Shown: piece by piece, positions 27,353 to 35,552 of the stretch
Layout: each line of letters begins with the position of its first letter
How positions within the stretch are numbered: the stretch's first letter is position 1
NCBI GenBank assembly: GCA_002420185.1
Contig: DIHO01000015.1
Location: forward strand, 1-53,514
DNA from: Opitutales bacterium UBA5694
Lineage (GTDB): Bacteria; Verrucomicrobiota; Verrucomicrobiia; Opitutales; Opitutaceae
Reading direction: 5' to 3'
DNA length: 53,514 bases
Program-made: the position numbers and the translations under genes
Notes under the pieces: model-generated
Told to the model about the DNA's origin: nothing
Seen by the model: only the letters and a program-made list of their open reading frames with translations
Databases searched by the model: none

Positions 27353-29584
27353 ATGACCAACACCCATTCGAGAATCATCTACACGAAAACCGACGAAGCC
27401 CCCGCTCTCGCCACTTATTCTCTCCTCCCCATAGTCGAGGCTTTTACCAAGGCAGCGGGAGTCGAAATAGAAACCAGAGACATTTCCCTAGCGGGCCGGA
27501 TTATCGCCAACTTCCCCGAAAGATTGACCGAAGAGCAGCGCCAATCAGATGCTCTTTCCGAACTAGGTGAGCTAGCGAGAACTCCGGAAGCCAATATTAT
27601 CAAACTCCCAAATATCAGTGCGTCGATCCCCCAATTAACCGCCGCTATCAAGGAACTTCAGACGCAGGGCTACGCTTTACCCGACTACCCCGAGGAACCG
27701 CAAAACGACGCTGAAAAGCGGATTAAAACCCAATATGCAAAAGTTTTGGGAAGTGCGGTAAATCCCGTTCTCCGCGAAGGCAACTCTGACCGCCGAGCTC
27801 CCGGTGCTGTCAAACAATTCGCGAGAACCAATCCTCATTCTATGGGCACTTGGAATCCAAGCTCAAAATCCCATGTTGCGAGCATGTCCAGTGGGGACTT
27901 CTATGGCAGCGAAAAGTCGGTGACCATCGACGAGGCAATAGATATTCATATCGAATTTGTCTCCACGGATGGAACAACAACCGTGCTCAAACAATCCACT
28001 CCATTACAAGCTGGCGAGATCATCGACGCCTCCTTAATGAGCAAGAACTGTCTCTGTGATTTCCTTGCCTCTCAAGTGAAGGACGCCACTGAGAAAGACG
28101 TCCTTTTCTCTTTGCATCTAAAGGCTACGATGATGAAGGTATCTGACCCGATTATCTTCGGTCACGCGGTCTCCGTTTTCTTCAAGACCGTCTTTGAAAA
28201 ACACGGCAATACTCTTGATTCGCTGGGAGTGGATGTCAACAATGGGATGGGTGACGTCTTTGCCAAGATCGCGACTCTTCCCGAATCTCAGCGGTCCGAA
28301 ATCGAGGCGGACATTCAAAGTGTCTATGAGAATGGTCCGGATCTTGCCATGGTGAACTCGGACAAAGGGATTACCAATCTCCACGTCCCTAGCGACATCA
28401 TTGTCGATGCATCTATGCCCGCGGCCATCCGAGCTTCTGGACGAATGTGGGGGCCTGATGGTAATCAGAAGGATACGAAATTCATTATTCCTGACAGGTC
28501 CTACGCTGGGGTCTATCAAGCTACGATCGATTTTTGCAAAGAACACGGAGCATTTGATCCCACCACAATGGGAAGCGTACCAAACGTCGGCCTCATGGCT
28601 CAGAAGGCGGAAGAATATGGCTCGCATGACAAAACTTTCCAATCGCCCGGCACCGGAAGTATCCGCATTGTGGATTCGAATGATAACGTTCTGATTGAGC
28701 AGCCGTCCGAAGCTGGGGACATCTTCCGCATGTGCCAGGTTAAAGACGCTCCCATTCAAGACTGGGTAAAGCTCGCCGTAAATCGATCTCGGGCTACCGG
28801 TTCTCCCGCGGTATTCTGGCTCGATGAAAACCGGGCCCACGACTCGCAATTGATCAAGAAGGTCAACACGTATCTGCCGAATCACGATATCAACGGACTT
28901 GACATTCGGATACTCGCACCCGTCGAGGCCACCCGATTCTCGCTGGAGCGGATCAAAGCGGGTCAAGACACCATTTCCGTTACTGGAAATGTCCTACGCG
29001 ACTATTTGACTGATCTCTTCCCTATTCTTGAGCTGGGCACCAGCGCAAAGATGCTATCGATCGTTCCTTTGATGAATGGAGGGGGCCTTTTTGAAACCGG
29101 TGCTGGTGGCTCCGCTCCCAAGCACGTTCAACAATTTGAATCTGAGGGTCACTTACGCTGGGACTCTCTTGGAGAATTTCTCGCTTTGGCGGTCTCACTG
29201 GAGCACTTGGCAAACACTTTTGGCAACGCCCAGGCCAAGATTCTCGCTGAAACCCTAGACGAGGCAACTGCCACATTCCTCCAAAATAACAAATCGCCCT
29301 CGAGGAAGGTCAACGAGCTCGACAACCGTGGCAGCCACTTTTACCTCGCTCTCTACTGGGCCCGAGCCCTCGCCGCCCAAGATAAGGACGCGGAGCTCAA
29401 GACTCAATTCGCAGCGCTCGCTCAACAACTAGCTGAAAACGAGGCGACCATCATCAGCGAGCTCAATGCGGCACAAGCGTCTGTTGTCGACATTGGAGGC
29501 TACTATGCTCCAGACGAAGCGAAAGCCAACGCCGCCATGCGTCCTAGCCCAACGCTCAACGCCGCCATCGCTTCAGTTAATTAA
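27353..29584 (+). CDS. icd: isocitrate dehydrogenase (NADP), monomeric type
   Basis: Oxidative decarboxylation of isocitrate to 2-oxoglutarate in the TCA cycle, with NADP. The 743-residue length and segments such as Y-T-K-T-D-E-A-P (about 10-17), L-R-E-G-N-S-D-R-R-A-P, N-P-H-S-M-G-T-W and S-M-S-S-G-D-F-Y-G-S-E-K-S identify the monomeric IDH-II family rather than the ~420-residue dimeric enzyme. It is intact although broken genes flank it on both sides. A 282-residue frame on the opposite strand within it is a shadow. Confidence 0.95.
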   Translation: MTNTHSRIIYTKTDEAPALATYSLLPIVEAFTKAAGVEIETRDISLAGRIIANFPERLTEEQRQSDALSELGELARTPEANIIKLPNISASIPQLTAAIKELQTQGYALPDYPEEPQNDAEKRIKTQYAKVLGSAVNPVLREGNSDRRAPGAVKQFARTNPHSMGTWNPSSKSHVASMSSGDFYGSEKSVTIDEAIDIHIEFVSTDGTTTVLKQSTPLQAGEIIDASLMSKNCLCDFLASQVKDATEKDVLFSLHLKATMMKVSDPIIFGHAVSVFFKTVFEKHGNTLDSLGVDVNNGMGDVFAKIATLPESQRSEIEADIQSVYENGPDLAMVNSDKGITNLHVPSDIIVDASMPAAIRASGRMWGPDGNQKDTKFIIPDRSYAGVYQATIDFCKEHGAFDPTTMGSVPNVGLMAQKAEEYGSHDKTFQSPGTGSIRIVDSNDNVLIEQPSEAGDIFRMCQVKDAPIQDWVKLAVNRSRATGSPAVFWLDENRAHDSQLIKKVNTYLPNHDINGLDIRILAPVEATRFSLERIKAGQDTISVTGNVLRDYLTDLFPILELGTSAKMLSIVPLMNGGGLFETGAGGSAPKHVQQFESEGHLRWDSLGEFLALAVSLEHLANTFGNAQAKILAETLDEATATFLQNNKSPSRKVNELDNRGSHFYLALYWARALAAQDKDAELKTQFAALAQQLAENEATIISELNAAQASVVDIGGYYAPDEAKANAAMRPSPTLNAAIASVN

Positions 29585-29671
29585 CCCCTTAAAGTTAGGG
29601 AGGACCGACTCTTTCCTCCAGAAAACCAGGAGCACAGCAAAAAGTGACGGGCTTTCAAAAAGACCAGTTAC

Positions 29672-30307
29672 CTACGGCAGCTCGAAAATTTCGATCAGGA
29701 CGATTCCAGAGGTGTATTTGAAATCGTTTACAATAACGGTATACAGTATAGGCTGGAGTTCACGCACCATAGTGGCCTCCTTGCTTTCTTCATCCTGCTG
29801 TGAAGCAATTACTTGGGTAAAGGCCTCCCGCATTTTGAAAGTGAAATCACTCTCCCAGTCATCGTTGGTCGCAACCGGACCCGAACTATCTTAGGGAACC
29901 ATATATGAATCCGGCACCGGGTCTGAGATTTGTCGCTTAGTCAAAACAGGTCCGAGAGCCCGTATCAAAACTCGCTTCGGATCTTCCCCGGTAATTACGA
30001 ATTCTCCGATGGCTACTTGGTCCCCAGCGACCGCTTTCACACGATTCGTAATATTTCCGAGGCGAGGTTCGGCAAGCTGGAATAGGTCTGTTTCAGATCG
30101 GTACCCGCGATCTTGTGAGCGCTGCTCAAGACCAAGAGTTTTTTCCAGCCGATTGAGGTGATATAAGGTCTCCCCTCATTTTTACCAGAATTCCCCGGCT
30201 ACAATCCTCCTGCCATAAGGGTCCAAGCCATCCTTTTCGCCGGCCCACACAAAAGCAGGTGCCAATAAAACGAACCAAAGAGCCCAAAGGCCCTTGTTTC
30301 TTTACTC
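29672..30307 (-). pseudogene. broken secreted protein with a VLIRALGP-type C-terminal domain
   Basis: On the minus strand a signal-peptide-like stretch (L-W-F-V-L-L-A-P-A-F-V-W-A) is followed by a stop. A shifted frame gives R-L-G-N-I-T-N-R-V, then G-E-F-V-I-T-G-E-D-P-K-R-V-L-I-R-A-L-G-P and a stop. A third frame carries T-N-D-D-W-E-S-D and ends V-L-I-E-I-F-E-L-P at 29672. This order matches a C-terminal domain repeated in many Opitutae exported proteins (from recall). At least two frameshifts and missing start codons show decay. Confidence 0.65.
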
Positions 30308-30332
30308 ACTCATTGCAAATGGCTTGTCCAGA

Positions 30333-31292
30333 TTACGCCCTAGGGTGGGCTCGGTCGTATACGGCCTTCAGGCGACCCAAATTCACGTGTGTGTAAATCT
30401 GAGTTGTCGAAAGCTTGGAATGTCCAAGGAGTTCCTGAACAAGCCTTAAATCGGCGCCGTTATCCAAAAGATGAGTTGCGTAGGAATGCCGAATTTTGTG
30501 CGGCGTGATATCCATCGGGAGCTCCGCCAATTTAAGGTACTTTTTTAGCAACAACTGGATCTGTCGAGAAGACCAGGGACGGCCCGAATTGCTCACCACA
30601 ACAACGTCCGAATAGCCCGTTTCGGGAGCATACTCGGATTTCCACGTTCGCAGAGCCGTCATGGCAACCTTTCCAAGCGGGCAAATCCGAGGTTTGCCCC
30701 CCTTACCCACGATTCGGGCAACTCTTTCCTCAAAACTAATATCACCGTACTTCAGATTCACCAATTCGGATACTCGAAACCCCGCCCCGTAGAGTAGCTC
30801 TAGCACCATCCGATCTCGCCACGCAATGAACGGCTCGATGATCTCCTGCTCCAGCAGTAGCGTCGGTCCTCTCAGGAGACGGAGCACTTGCTGTTGGGTC
30901 AGGAATATCGGGAGCTTTTTGGCGGGCTTGGGCAAGATGAGCCCATCAAGCGGATTCCGCTCGACCTTTCCCTGGCGGATCCAAAATTTGAAAAAGGTCT
31001 TCAGACCGGAGACGTAATTCCGCAGCGTCACCCGGCTCACTCTTCTTTGCTCCTCAATCACAAAATCCCGTGCATCCCGAAGTCCAACTCCACCCAACTT
31101 GCCATTCCAAGATTCAGCGGCCTCAAGATGGCCAAAAAATCGCCCAATCGCGGTCGAGTAGTTTCGGACCGTGTAGTCAGACAACCGCCGCTCCTTGCTC
31201 AAGTGCTCCAAAAAAGGCTCCAACCATTCTTTCCGCCAGAGTTCAGGCCCTGCTTCGACTACCAAATCCCTCGCTTTGCTTCGAGCCGTCAC
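30333..31292 (-). CDS. xerC: tyrosine recombinase XerC/XerD family
   Basis: Resolves chromosome dimers or integrates DNA by tyrosine recombination. The N-terminal SAM-like DNA-binding domain covers about 20-105. The catalytic residues are R173 (G-F-R-V-S-E-L), K197 (G-K-G-G-K), H265-x-x-R268 (P-H-K-I-R-H-S), H291 (G-H-S-K-L) and Y300 (Q-I-Y-T-H-V). At 319 residues it is slightly longer than E. coli XerC. Downstream of a housekeeping mazG, with no attachment site or cargo nearby, it is read as a chromosomal Xer protein rather than an integrase. XerC or XerD is not decided. Confidence 0.88.
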   Translation of the reverse strand: MTARSKARDLVVEAGPELWRKEWLEPFLEHLSKERRLSDYTVRNYSTAIGRFFGHLEAAESWNGKLGGVGLRDARDFVIEEQRRVSRVTLRNYVSGLKTFFKFWIRQGKVERNPLDGLILPKPAKKLPIFLTQQQVLRLLRGPTLLLEQEIIEPFIAWRDRMVLELLYGAGFRVSELVNLKYGDISFEERVARIVGKGGKPRICPLGKVAMTALRTWKSEYAPETGYSDVVVVSNSGRPWSSRQIQLLLKKYLKLAELPMDITPHKIRHSYATHLLDNGADLRLVQELLGHSKLSTTQIYTHVNLGRLKAVYDRAHPRA

Positions 31293-31306
31293 TGCTTAAG
31301 AGGTTT

Positions 31307-31981
31307 TCAGCTCTTCGGTTGGGTGGCAAGCGCTTCCGTCTCATACTGTACAGCGCGTGAATAGCACCTTAACGCCGATTCCGGATCTATGCCTTTTGAT
31401 CGGCAAGCCGCCGCAACTTCGAAGAGCACCGCCCCCGCTGTTTCTTCATCCATCAAACCTGCCATTGTCTGGATCGATTCCCGATCCACAAGGGTGCCCG
31501 TAGCAAGCTCCTTCTTTTGGATCTGCTTGAATATATCCACGGCGAACATCAATGCCGGAAGAGAAGGAGGAAGGTCTTTAAAAACCGAATCGGTTTGGGG
31601 CATGTTCTTCTTTTCTAAAGCCTTGATGGCGTCCCACTGATGGAGCACTTGATCTGATGTATCGAGGGAACCCTCTCCGAATACATGCGGGTGGCGGCGT
31701 ATCAGCTTATCGTTGATTTCACGAGCGACGGCTTCAAAATCGAAATGCCCCGACTCTTTCGCCAATTGTGAATGGAAAACGACCTGCAAGAGCACATCGC
31801 CCAGCTCTTCACGCATATGGTCCATGTCCAGCCTGTCTATTGTCTCCAGCAGCTCGCTACACTCGTCCACCAAACACTCAGCAATGGACTGGTGGTCTTG
31901 CTCACGGTCCCAAGGGCATCCGTCTTGTGCCCGAAGCCGTGCCATTGTTTCTAAAAGTTCGTCTATTGCAATCACAGCCAT
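31307..31981 (-). CDS. mazG: nucleoside triphosphate pyrophosphohydrolase MazG
   Basis: Hydrolyses NTPs or dNTPs to monophosphates, often cleaning damaged nucleotides. The conserved R-A-x-D-G-C-P-W-D-R-E-Q start region is followed by the E-C-x-E-L...E-E-L-G-D-V-L metal-binding motif and R-R-H-P-H-V-F. The start at 31981 (M-A-V-I-A-I-D) is preferred; the longer frame from 32047 runs into the divergent trpC region and adds unrelated residues. The protein then has 224 residues; E. coli MazG has 263. It lies 14 bases before xerC on the same strand. Confidence 0.88.
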   Translation of the reverse strand: MAVIAIDELLETMARLRAQDGCPWDREQDHQSIAECLVDECSELLETIDRLDMDHMREELGDVLLQVVFHSQLAKESGHFDFEAVAREINDKLIRRHPHVFGEGSLDTSDQVLHQWDAIKALEKKNMPQTDSVFKDLPPSLPALMFAVDIFKQIQKKELATGTLVDRESIQTMAGLMDEETAGAVLFEVAAACRSKGIDPESALRCYSRAVQYETEALATQPKS

Positions 31982-32071
31982 ACATGTATCTGCGATCCTA
32001 AAATCAGGGCAAATACAATCCTCGACAGTATGCGTCCGAACTTCCAACCTGACTGCCTCAATCAGACTGAA

Positions 32072-32863
32072 ATGGATAAGCTAACGGAAATAATGAAATG
32101 GAAACGGCAGGAAATCGCCGCCGAGATTCGCGAGGTATCCTCATACGAACTTGAATCGATCCGAGGCGACTCAAACCCCGGACGATTCCTAAAGGCACTT
32201 CAAGAGCCGAAGGGGCTCGCCGTCATCGGAGAAATAAAGCGTCGCTCTCCGTCAGCTGGTGAAATTAAAAAAATAGCAGCCGCTGCAGACCAGGCCGCAA
32301 AGTATGTCGAAGCTGGAGCAGATTGTCTGTCTATATTAACCGACAAGGAATATTTTGGAGGGTCTCTGGCCGATCTGAGAACGGTAAGCGAACAGTTTAA
32401 ACGCCAAGAGTTAAGCGTTCCCTGTCTGCGCAAAGACTTCATGGTTCACCCGATCCAAGTTCTCGAAGCGGCCCAAGCCGGGGCTTCGGCTATTTTGATT
32501 ATTGTTCGAGCTCTTGCGGACGACGAAATGAAGGTGCTGCGCGACGCAGCCGATCACGCTGGGCTAGACTCTCTTTACGAGATACACAGTGAATCCGAGC
32601 TCGATCGAGCCGTCGCACATAACGCCCGCATCATTGGCGTTAACAATCGGGACCTCGCGGTGTTCAAAACTGATCTTTCGTTTTCCGAAAGACTTATCCC
32701 TCAATTTCCGACCGACGTCTTGGCGGTTTCAGAAAGCGGAATCTGGAATCAGGAGGATGCCCGAAGAGCAAGAGCGGCGGGAGCGAAAGCCATTCTCGTC
32801 GGTGAGGCTTTGATGAAAGCCGATTCAACAAGCGACTTAATGGGGTCTTTTCATTCGGCTTAG
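32072..32863 (+). CDS. trpC: indole-3-glycerol-phosphate synthase
   Basis: Closes the indole ring in tryptophan synthesis. The catalytic lysine motif E-I-K-R-R-S-P-S is near residue 50, and L-R-K-D-F (about 120) and V-S-E-S-G-I (about 220) follow the family TIM barrel. The start at 32072 (M-D-K-L) is preferred; the open frame begins at 32030 and a start at 32093 is also possible. The product has 263 residues. It is 8 bases before rsmA, so they are probably co-transcribed. Other trp genes are not in the window. Confidence 0.92.
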   Translation: MDKLTEIMKWKRQEIAAEIREVSSYELESIRGDSNPGRFLKALQEPKGLAVIGEIKRRSPSAGEIKKIAAAADQAAKYVEAGADCLSILTDKEYFGGSLADLRTVSEQFKRQELSVPCLRKDFMVHPIQVLEAAQAGASAILIIVRALADDEMKVLRDAADHAGLDSLYEIHSESELDRAVAHNARIIGVNNRDLAVFKTDLSFSERLIPQFPTDVLAVSESGIWNQEDARRARAAGAKAILVGEALMKADSTSDLMGSFHSA

Positions 32864-32871
32864 ACCAATAC

Positions 32872-33699
32872 ATGTTTTCGCCCTTATCACCCACTGAAAC
32901 ACGGGCCTTACTGGAATCGCTGGGTCATCGTCCAGTCAAAAATCTTGGCCAGAATTTTCTCATTGATGGCAACATCGTCCGTAAGTCCCTCGAAATCGCT
33001 GAAATTGAGCCCGGTGATAACGTTATCGAAGTTGGGCCTGGCCTTGGCACTTTGACACAGGCACTTCTAGATACAGGAGCGAATGTGTATTCAATCGAAA
33101 AAGACCGAAGACTGGCAGATCATATCCGCAAGATGGAACTGTCCTCCGATGGCCAATTGAATCTTCTGGAAGGAGATGCCATGGACTCCCCGTTGGCCGG
33201 GCTTCCTTCAGACGTTTCCCATTTTAAGATCGTGGCCAATCTTCCCTACGCCATTTCGACTCCTTGGATGGAATCGATTATAAACGGCCCCAATCCCCAA
33301 AGCATGACCCTAATGCTCCAAAAGGAGACGGCCCAGCGATTCGTAGCGGCATCCGGGACGAAACAATTTGGAAGCATTAGCATCTTTCTCCAAGCTGCCT
33401 TCAAAGCTTCCCAATCTCACAAAGTAGCTGGAAGCTGCTTCTATCCGAAGCCAGATGTTAGCTCTTCTCTTCTCCATCTCAAAGTTAGAAAGGACCCTTA
33501 TAAATTTCCCAAATCGGATCGAACACTCATCCGCGACTTATTCAAACAGCGGCGAAAACAAATGGGATCCTTGCTCCGAAAGTCATCTCACCCGAAAACG
33601 AACGAGTGGTTAAAAATGCTCATTGGTCTTGGTATCGACCTCAAGACTCGTCCAGAGCAAATCGGCATCGATACCTGGATACGGCTGAGCCGCTCCTAG
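32872..33699 (+). CDS. rsmA: 16S rRNA (adenine(1518)-N6/adenine(1519)-N6)-dimethyltransferase
   Basis: Dimethylates the two adenines in the 3' terminal hairpin of 16S rRNA during ribosome assembly. Seen are G-Q-N-F-L-I-D near residue 25, the SAM loop V-I-E-V-G-P-G-L-G-T-L-T, and the catalytic N-L-P-Y motif. The C-terminal small domain includes F-K-Q-R-R-K-Q-M. The 275-residue length is standard (KsgA). It follows trpC by 8 bases and ends about 245 bases before the end of the oppositely oriented lexA operon. Confidence 0.94.
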   Translation: MFSPLSPTETRALLESLGHRPVKNLGQNFLIDGNIVRKSLEIAEIEPGDNVIEVGPGLGTLTQALLDTGANVYSIEKDRRLADHIRKMELSSDGQLNLLEGDAMDSPLAGLPSDVSHFKIVANLPYAISTPWMESIINGPNPQSMTLMLQKETAQRFVAASGTKQFGSISIFLQAAFKASQSHKVAGSCFYPKPDVSSSLLHLKVRKDPYKFPKSDRTLIRDLFKQRRKQMGSLLRKSSHPKTNEWLKMLIGLGIDLKTRPEQIGIDTWIRLSRS

Positions 33700-33944
33700 G
33701 AGAGTTTTTAGTAATTTGGTTTCCAAGAAGCTTTCAAAAGGGTGGTAGAACTGTTTACCTGCTCGAATGAGTTCACGTCGGAAGCCCTATACAAACACCG
33801 CAATTCGTGAATCCAAAGCCGACGGAAGATCGGACCTCGTTAAGGCTACGACAGAGACGTGGTCAGCCCTACCGCTGAAACAGAAAACTAACATTGCCGG
33901 ACCATCTCCAAGTGTCCAAGGCACCATTTAAACCACTAGCGGAT

Positions 33945-34130
33945 TCAATTTCGCTTGTCTGCGGGCTCCGATTCACCGCTTAATTTCAAGCTTCGAAGCA
34001 ATCCGCCGTTCGCCAAAAGCATCCATCTTTGACGTCGTGATCGATCCTGGTCTGAAATGTCTAGCAAGCGACGCAACATGTTTTCACTGCGACTATCCCT
34101 AACAATGATATCTTTAAACTGTTTTTCCAT
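33945..34130 (-). CDS. small hypothetical protein, third gene of the lexA operon
   Basis: A 61-residue arginine-rich protein with no recognised domain (starts M-E-K-Q-F-K-D-I-I-V). It starts four bases after the stop of the preceding 98-residue gene, with an A-G-G-A-like ribosome site inside that stop region. The tight spacing behind lexA supports a real gene, probably damage-controlled. It could also be a fragment of a longer gene. It ends about 245 bases before the convergent rsmA end, and that gap holds no recognised feature. Confidence 0.4.
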   Translation of the reverse strand: MEKQFKDIIVRDSRSENMLRRLLDISDQDRSRRQRWMLLANGGLLRSLKLSGESEPADKRN

Positions 34131-34134
34131 AGTA

Positions 34135-34431
34135 CTATCCTATTAAATCGTATTTTTTTTCCAGATACGTAATCCAAAATTCCAGCTCCGAGACATTTTT
34201 TTCCAAGCCATCCTCGTCTGTAACCTCCGGCAAGTTGAGCCTCTTAATGAGGCCATAAGAACCGGCACGCTCCGTAACCCTCGAGACCATCTGCTGACTC
34301 AAAAATTCAGACACAGCGTGGCAAGCTGCTCGACGACCAGCAGTGGCGTCTGTCGAGCAATCCACAGAGCGTAACCAATGGCCCCCTATTCTGCCTCCAT
34401 TCGGAGCCAGTGAGATCTCGCCCGCTCCCAT
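34135..34431 (-). CDS. hypothetical protein coupled to lexA
   Basis: A 98-residue protein of unknown function. Its ATG overlaps the lexA stop in a TGATG arrangement, so ribosomes finishing lexA can start here. The C-terminal half contains a likely helix (E-L-E-F-W-I-T-Y-L-E-K-K) and an acidic stretch. No motif of RecX, SulA, YneA, ImuA or a polymerase was recognised. Its place suggests SOS control together with lexA (inference). Two alternative GTG/ATG codons at the overlap differ by one residue. Confidence 0.5.
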   Translation of the reverse strand: MGAGEISLAPNGGRIGGHWLRSVDCSTDATAGRRAACHAVSEFLSQQMVSRVTERAGSYGLIKRLNLPEVTDEDGLEKNVSELEFWITYLEKKYDLIG

Positions 34432-35039
34432 CACTGGTATACCTTTCTGGTCAACGCCACCATAACGCCCTGCACAATGAGCTCCATCGCTGGAATCAGG
34501 TCCGGGTAGTCAGGATTCTCCGCCTTCAAGAACGGTCGCCCATTATCCAGTACAAAACGTTTTAACGTCGTTTCGCCATCGATCAGAGCTGCAACCACAT
34601 CCCCATCACGCGGCTCCCTATACTCCAAGACAACCACATCTCCCTCTTGAATATGAGCCCCAATCATCGAATCTCCTCTGACAGTTAACGCGAACGTCCG
34701 AGCCCCCTTCGACAGTCCAATCGAAGAAAGATCTACCGCCACTCCTCCCTCCGAGTGTTCCTCCTCAAAAGTTGGCAAACCCGCCGGAATCGATCCAAGA
34801 AGTGGAATCTGACTGAACCGGTCGGAATTCATCGGAAGCAGGTCACCTGGCAAACGACGCAAACACCCTTTTCGCTCCAGAGCTTTCAAGTGATTAACGG
34901 CGGCCGTTTGACTCGCGAACCCAAAATGCCGCTGGATCTCTCGAGTCGACGGCACTTTCCCTTCTCGAGAACGCTCTTTCCGTACGAAATCGAGAACCTC
35001 CTTCTGTCTTTTAGTAAGCGAATCTTTATTGGTGTTCAT
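34431..35039 (-). CDS. lexA: SOS repressor LexA
   Basis: Represses DNA-damage genes and cleaves itself when RecA is activated. Winged-helix N-terminal domain about 5-65; self-cleavage site A86-G87 in I-P-A-G-L; catalytic serine S124 in R-G-D-S-M and lysine K160 in T-T-L-K-R. The product has 202 residues from ATG at 35039; a TTG start 18 bases upstream is possible but less likely. The ATG lies in the middle of a perfect 14-base palindrome, which may be an operator. Two small unknown genes follow without a gap. Confidence 0.94.
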   Translation of the reverse strand: MNTNKDSLTKRQKEVLDFVRKERSREGKVPSTREIQRHFGFASQTAAVNHLKALERKGCLRRLPGDLLPMNSDRFSQIPLLGSIPAGLPTFEEEHSEGGVAVDLSSIGLSKGARTFALTVRGDSMIGAHIQEGDVVVLEYREPRDGDVVAALIDGETTLKRFVLDNGRPFLKAENPDYPDLIPAMELIVQGVMVALTRKVYQ

Positions 35040-35045
35040 GAACAC
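35032..35045 (-). promoter_or_regulatory. perfect palindrome over the lexA start codon, candidate LexA operator
   Basis: GTGTTCATGAACAC is a perfect 14-base inverted repeat whose central ATG is the lexA start codon. LexA genes commonly autoregulate. The half site TGTTC/GAACA resembles the verrucomicrobial LexA motif I recall, but with a 2-base rather than 4-base spacer. It might equally arise from coding constraint (M-N-T). Confidence 0.4.
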
Positions 35046-35144
35046 TATCGGATACAAGTATTCGAGCCCCTGTCAAAGAGCAAAATTCAAAAACTCTCAT
35101 TTTCTTGAATAAACACCCCCAAAACGCCAAATCAGGTGCCATAT

Positions 35145-35157
35145 GTACACTGTGCAC
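35145..35157 (-). promoter_or_regulatory. imperfect palindrome upstream of lexA
   Basis: GTACACTGTGCAC, a 13-base dyad with one mismatch, about 105 bases upstream of the lexA start. It could be an operator in the lexA promoter region. It does not match the palindrome at 35032-35045. Confidence 0.25.
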
Positions 35158-35395
35158 CAGATCGATCCCATTTCATTCCAGACTCTGAATACGTATATGG
35201 GCTTAGAACTAACTTATACGAGTACGTTCTCCCTTAATTAGAATAAGAGAAAACCCAAACTAAAGCTGACTGAACATCCGGATACCAGCCAAAGCAATAA
35301 TTCAACAACAAGAATGTACGGAAGTGCTTGAAATCAAAGTGAAAGGCTCGTAAATTCTTCTAAACAATATTTTCCCTCCCAACACACCCACACCT

Positions 35396-35429
35396 GCCAG
35401 GCCGCTGTTTATAGTGGCCTGGCCTTTTT
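35396..35429 (+). terminator. strong plus-strand intrinsic terminator with no gene in front
   Basis: GCCAGGCCGCT (35396-35406) pairs with AGTGGCCTGGC (35413-35423), an 11-base stem with one G-T pair and a 6-base loop, followed by a T-run. The orientation is plus, but no plus-strand gene lies between it and 35158. The minus strand has no T-run, so it does not end the M16 gene. It may terminate a small RNA. Confidence 0.6.
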
Positions 35430-35552
35430 AACGGTGTTGGCTTTCAGTGAGCCCGACGCCGTCTGACCGGTTTAGACCCCAACGGGCTTCTAGAACTGAA
35501 GCATTCTCCGATCGTTTTCAATCAACTCACCGAACTTCAGGTGTAATCAAAA

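Noticed and set aside
28118..28966. 282-residue open frame on the minus strand
   Set aside because: Lies wholly antisense inside the intact monomeric isocitrate dehydrogenase gene and shows no family motif; a shadow frame.
29466..29894. 142-residue plus-strand frame
   Set aside because: Begins inside icd in another frame and runs across the antisense VLIRALGP relic; composition is not protein-like.
30333..31292. integrase of a mobile element
   Set aside because: All catalytic residues fit Xer, and there is no attachment site, cargo or tRNA next to it; mazG and icd flank it.
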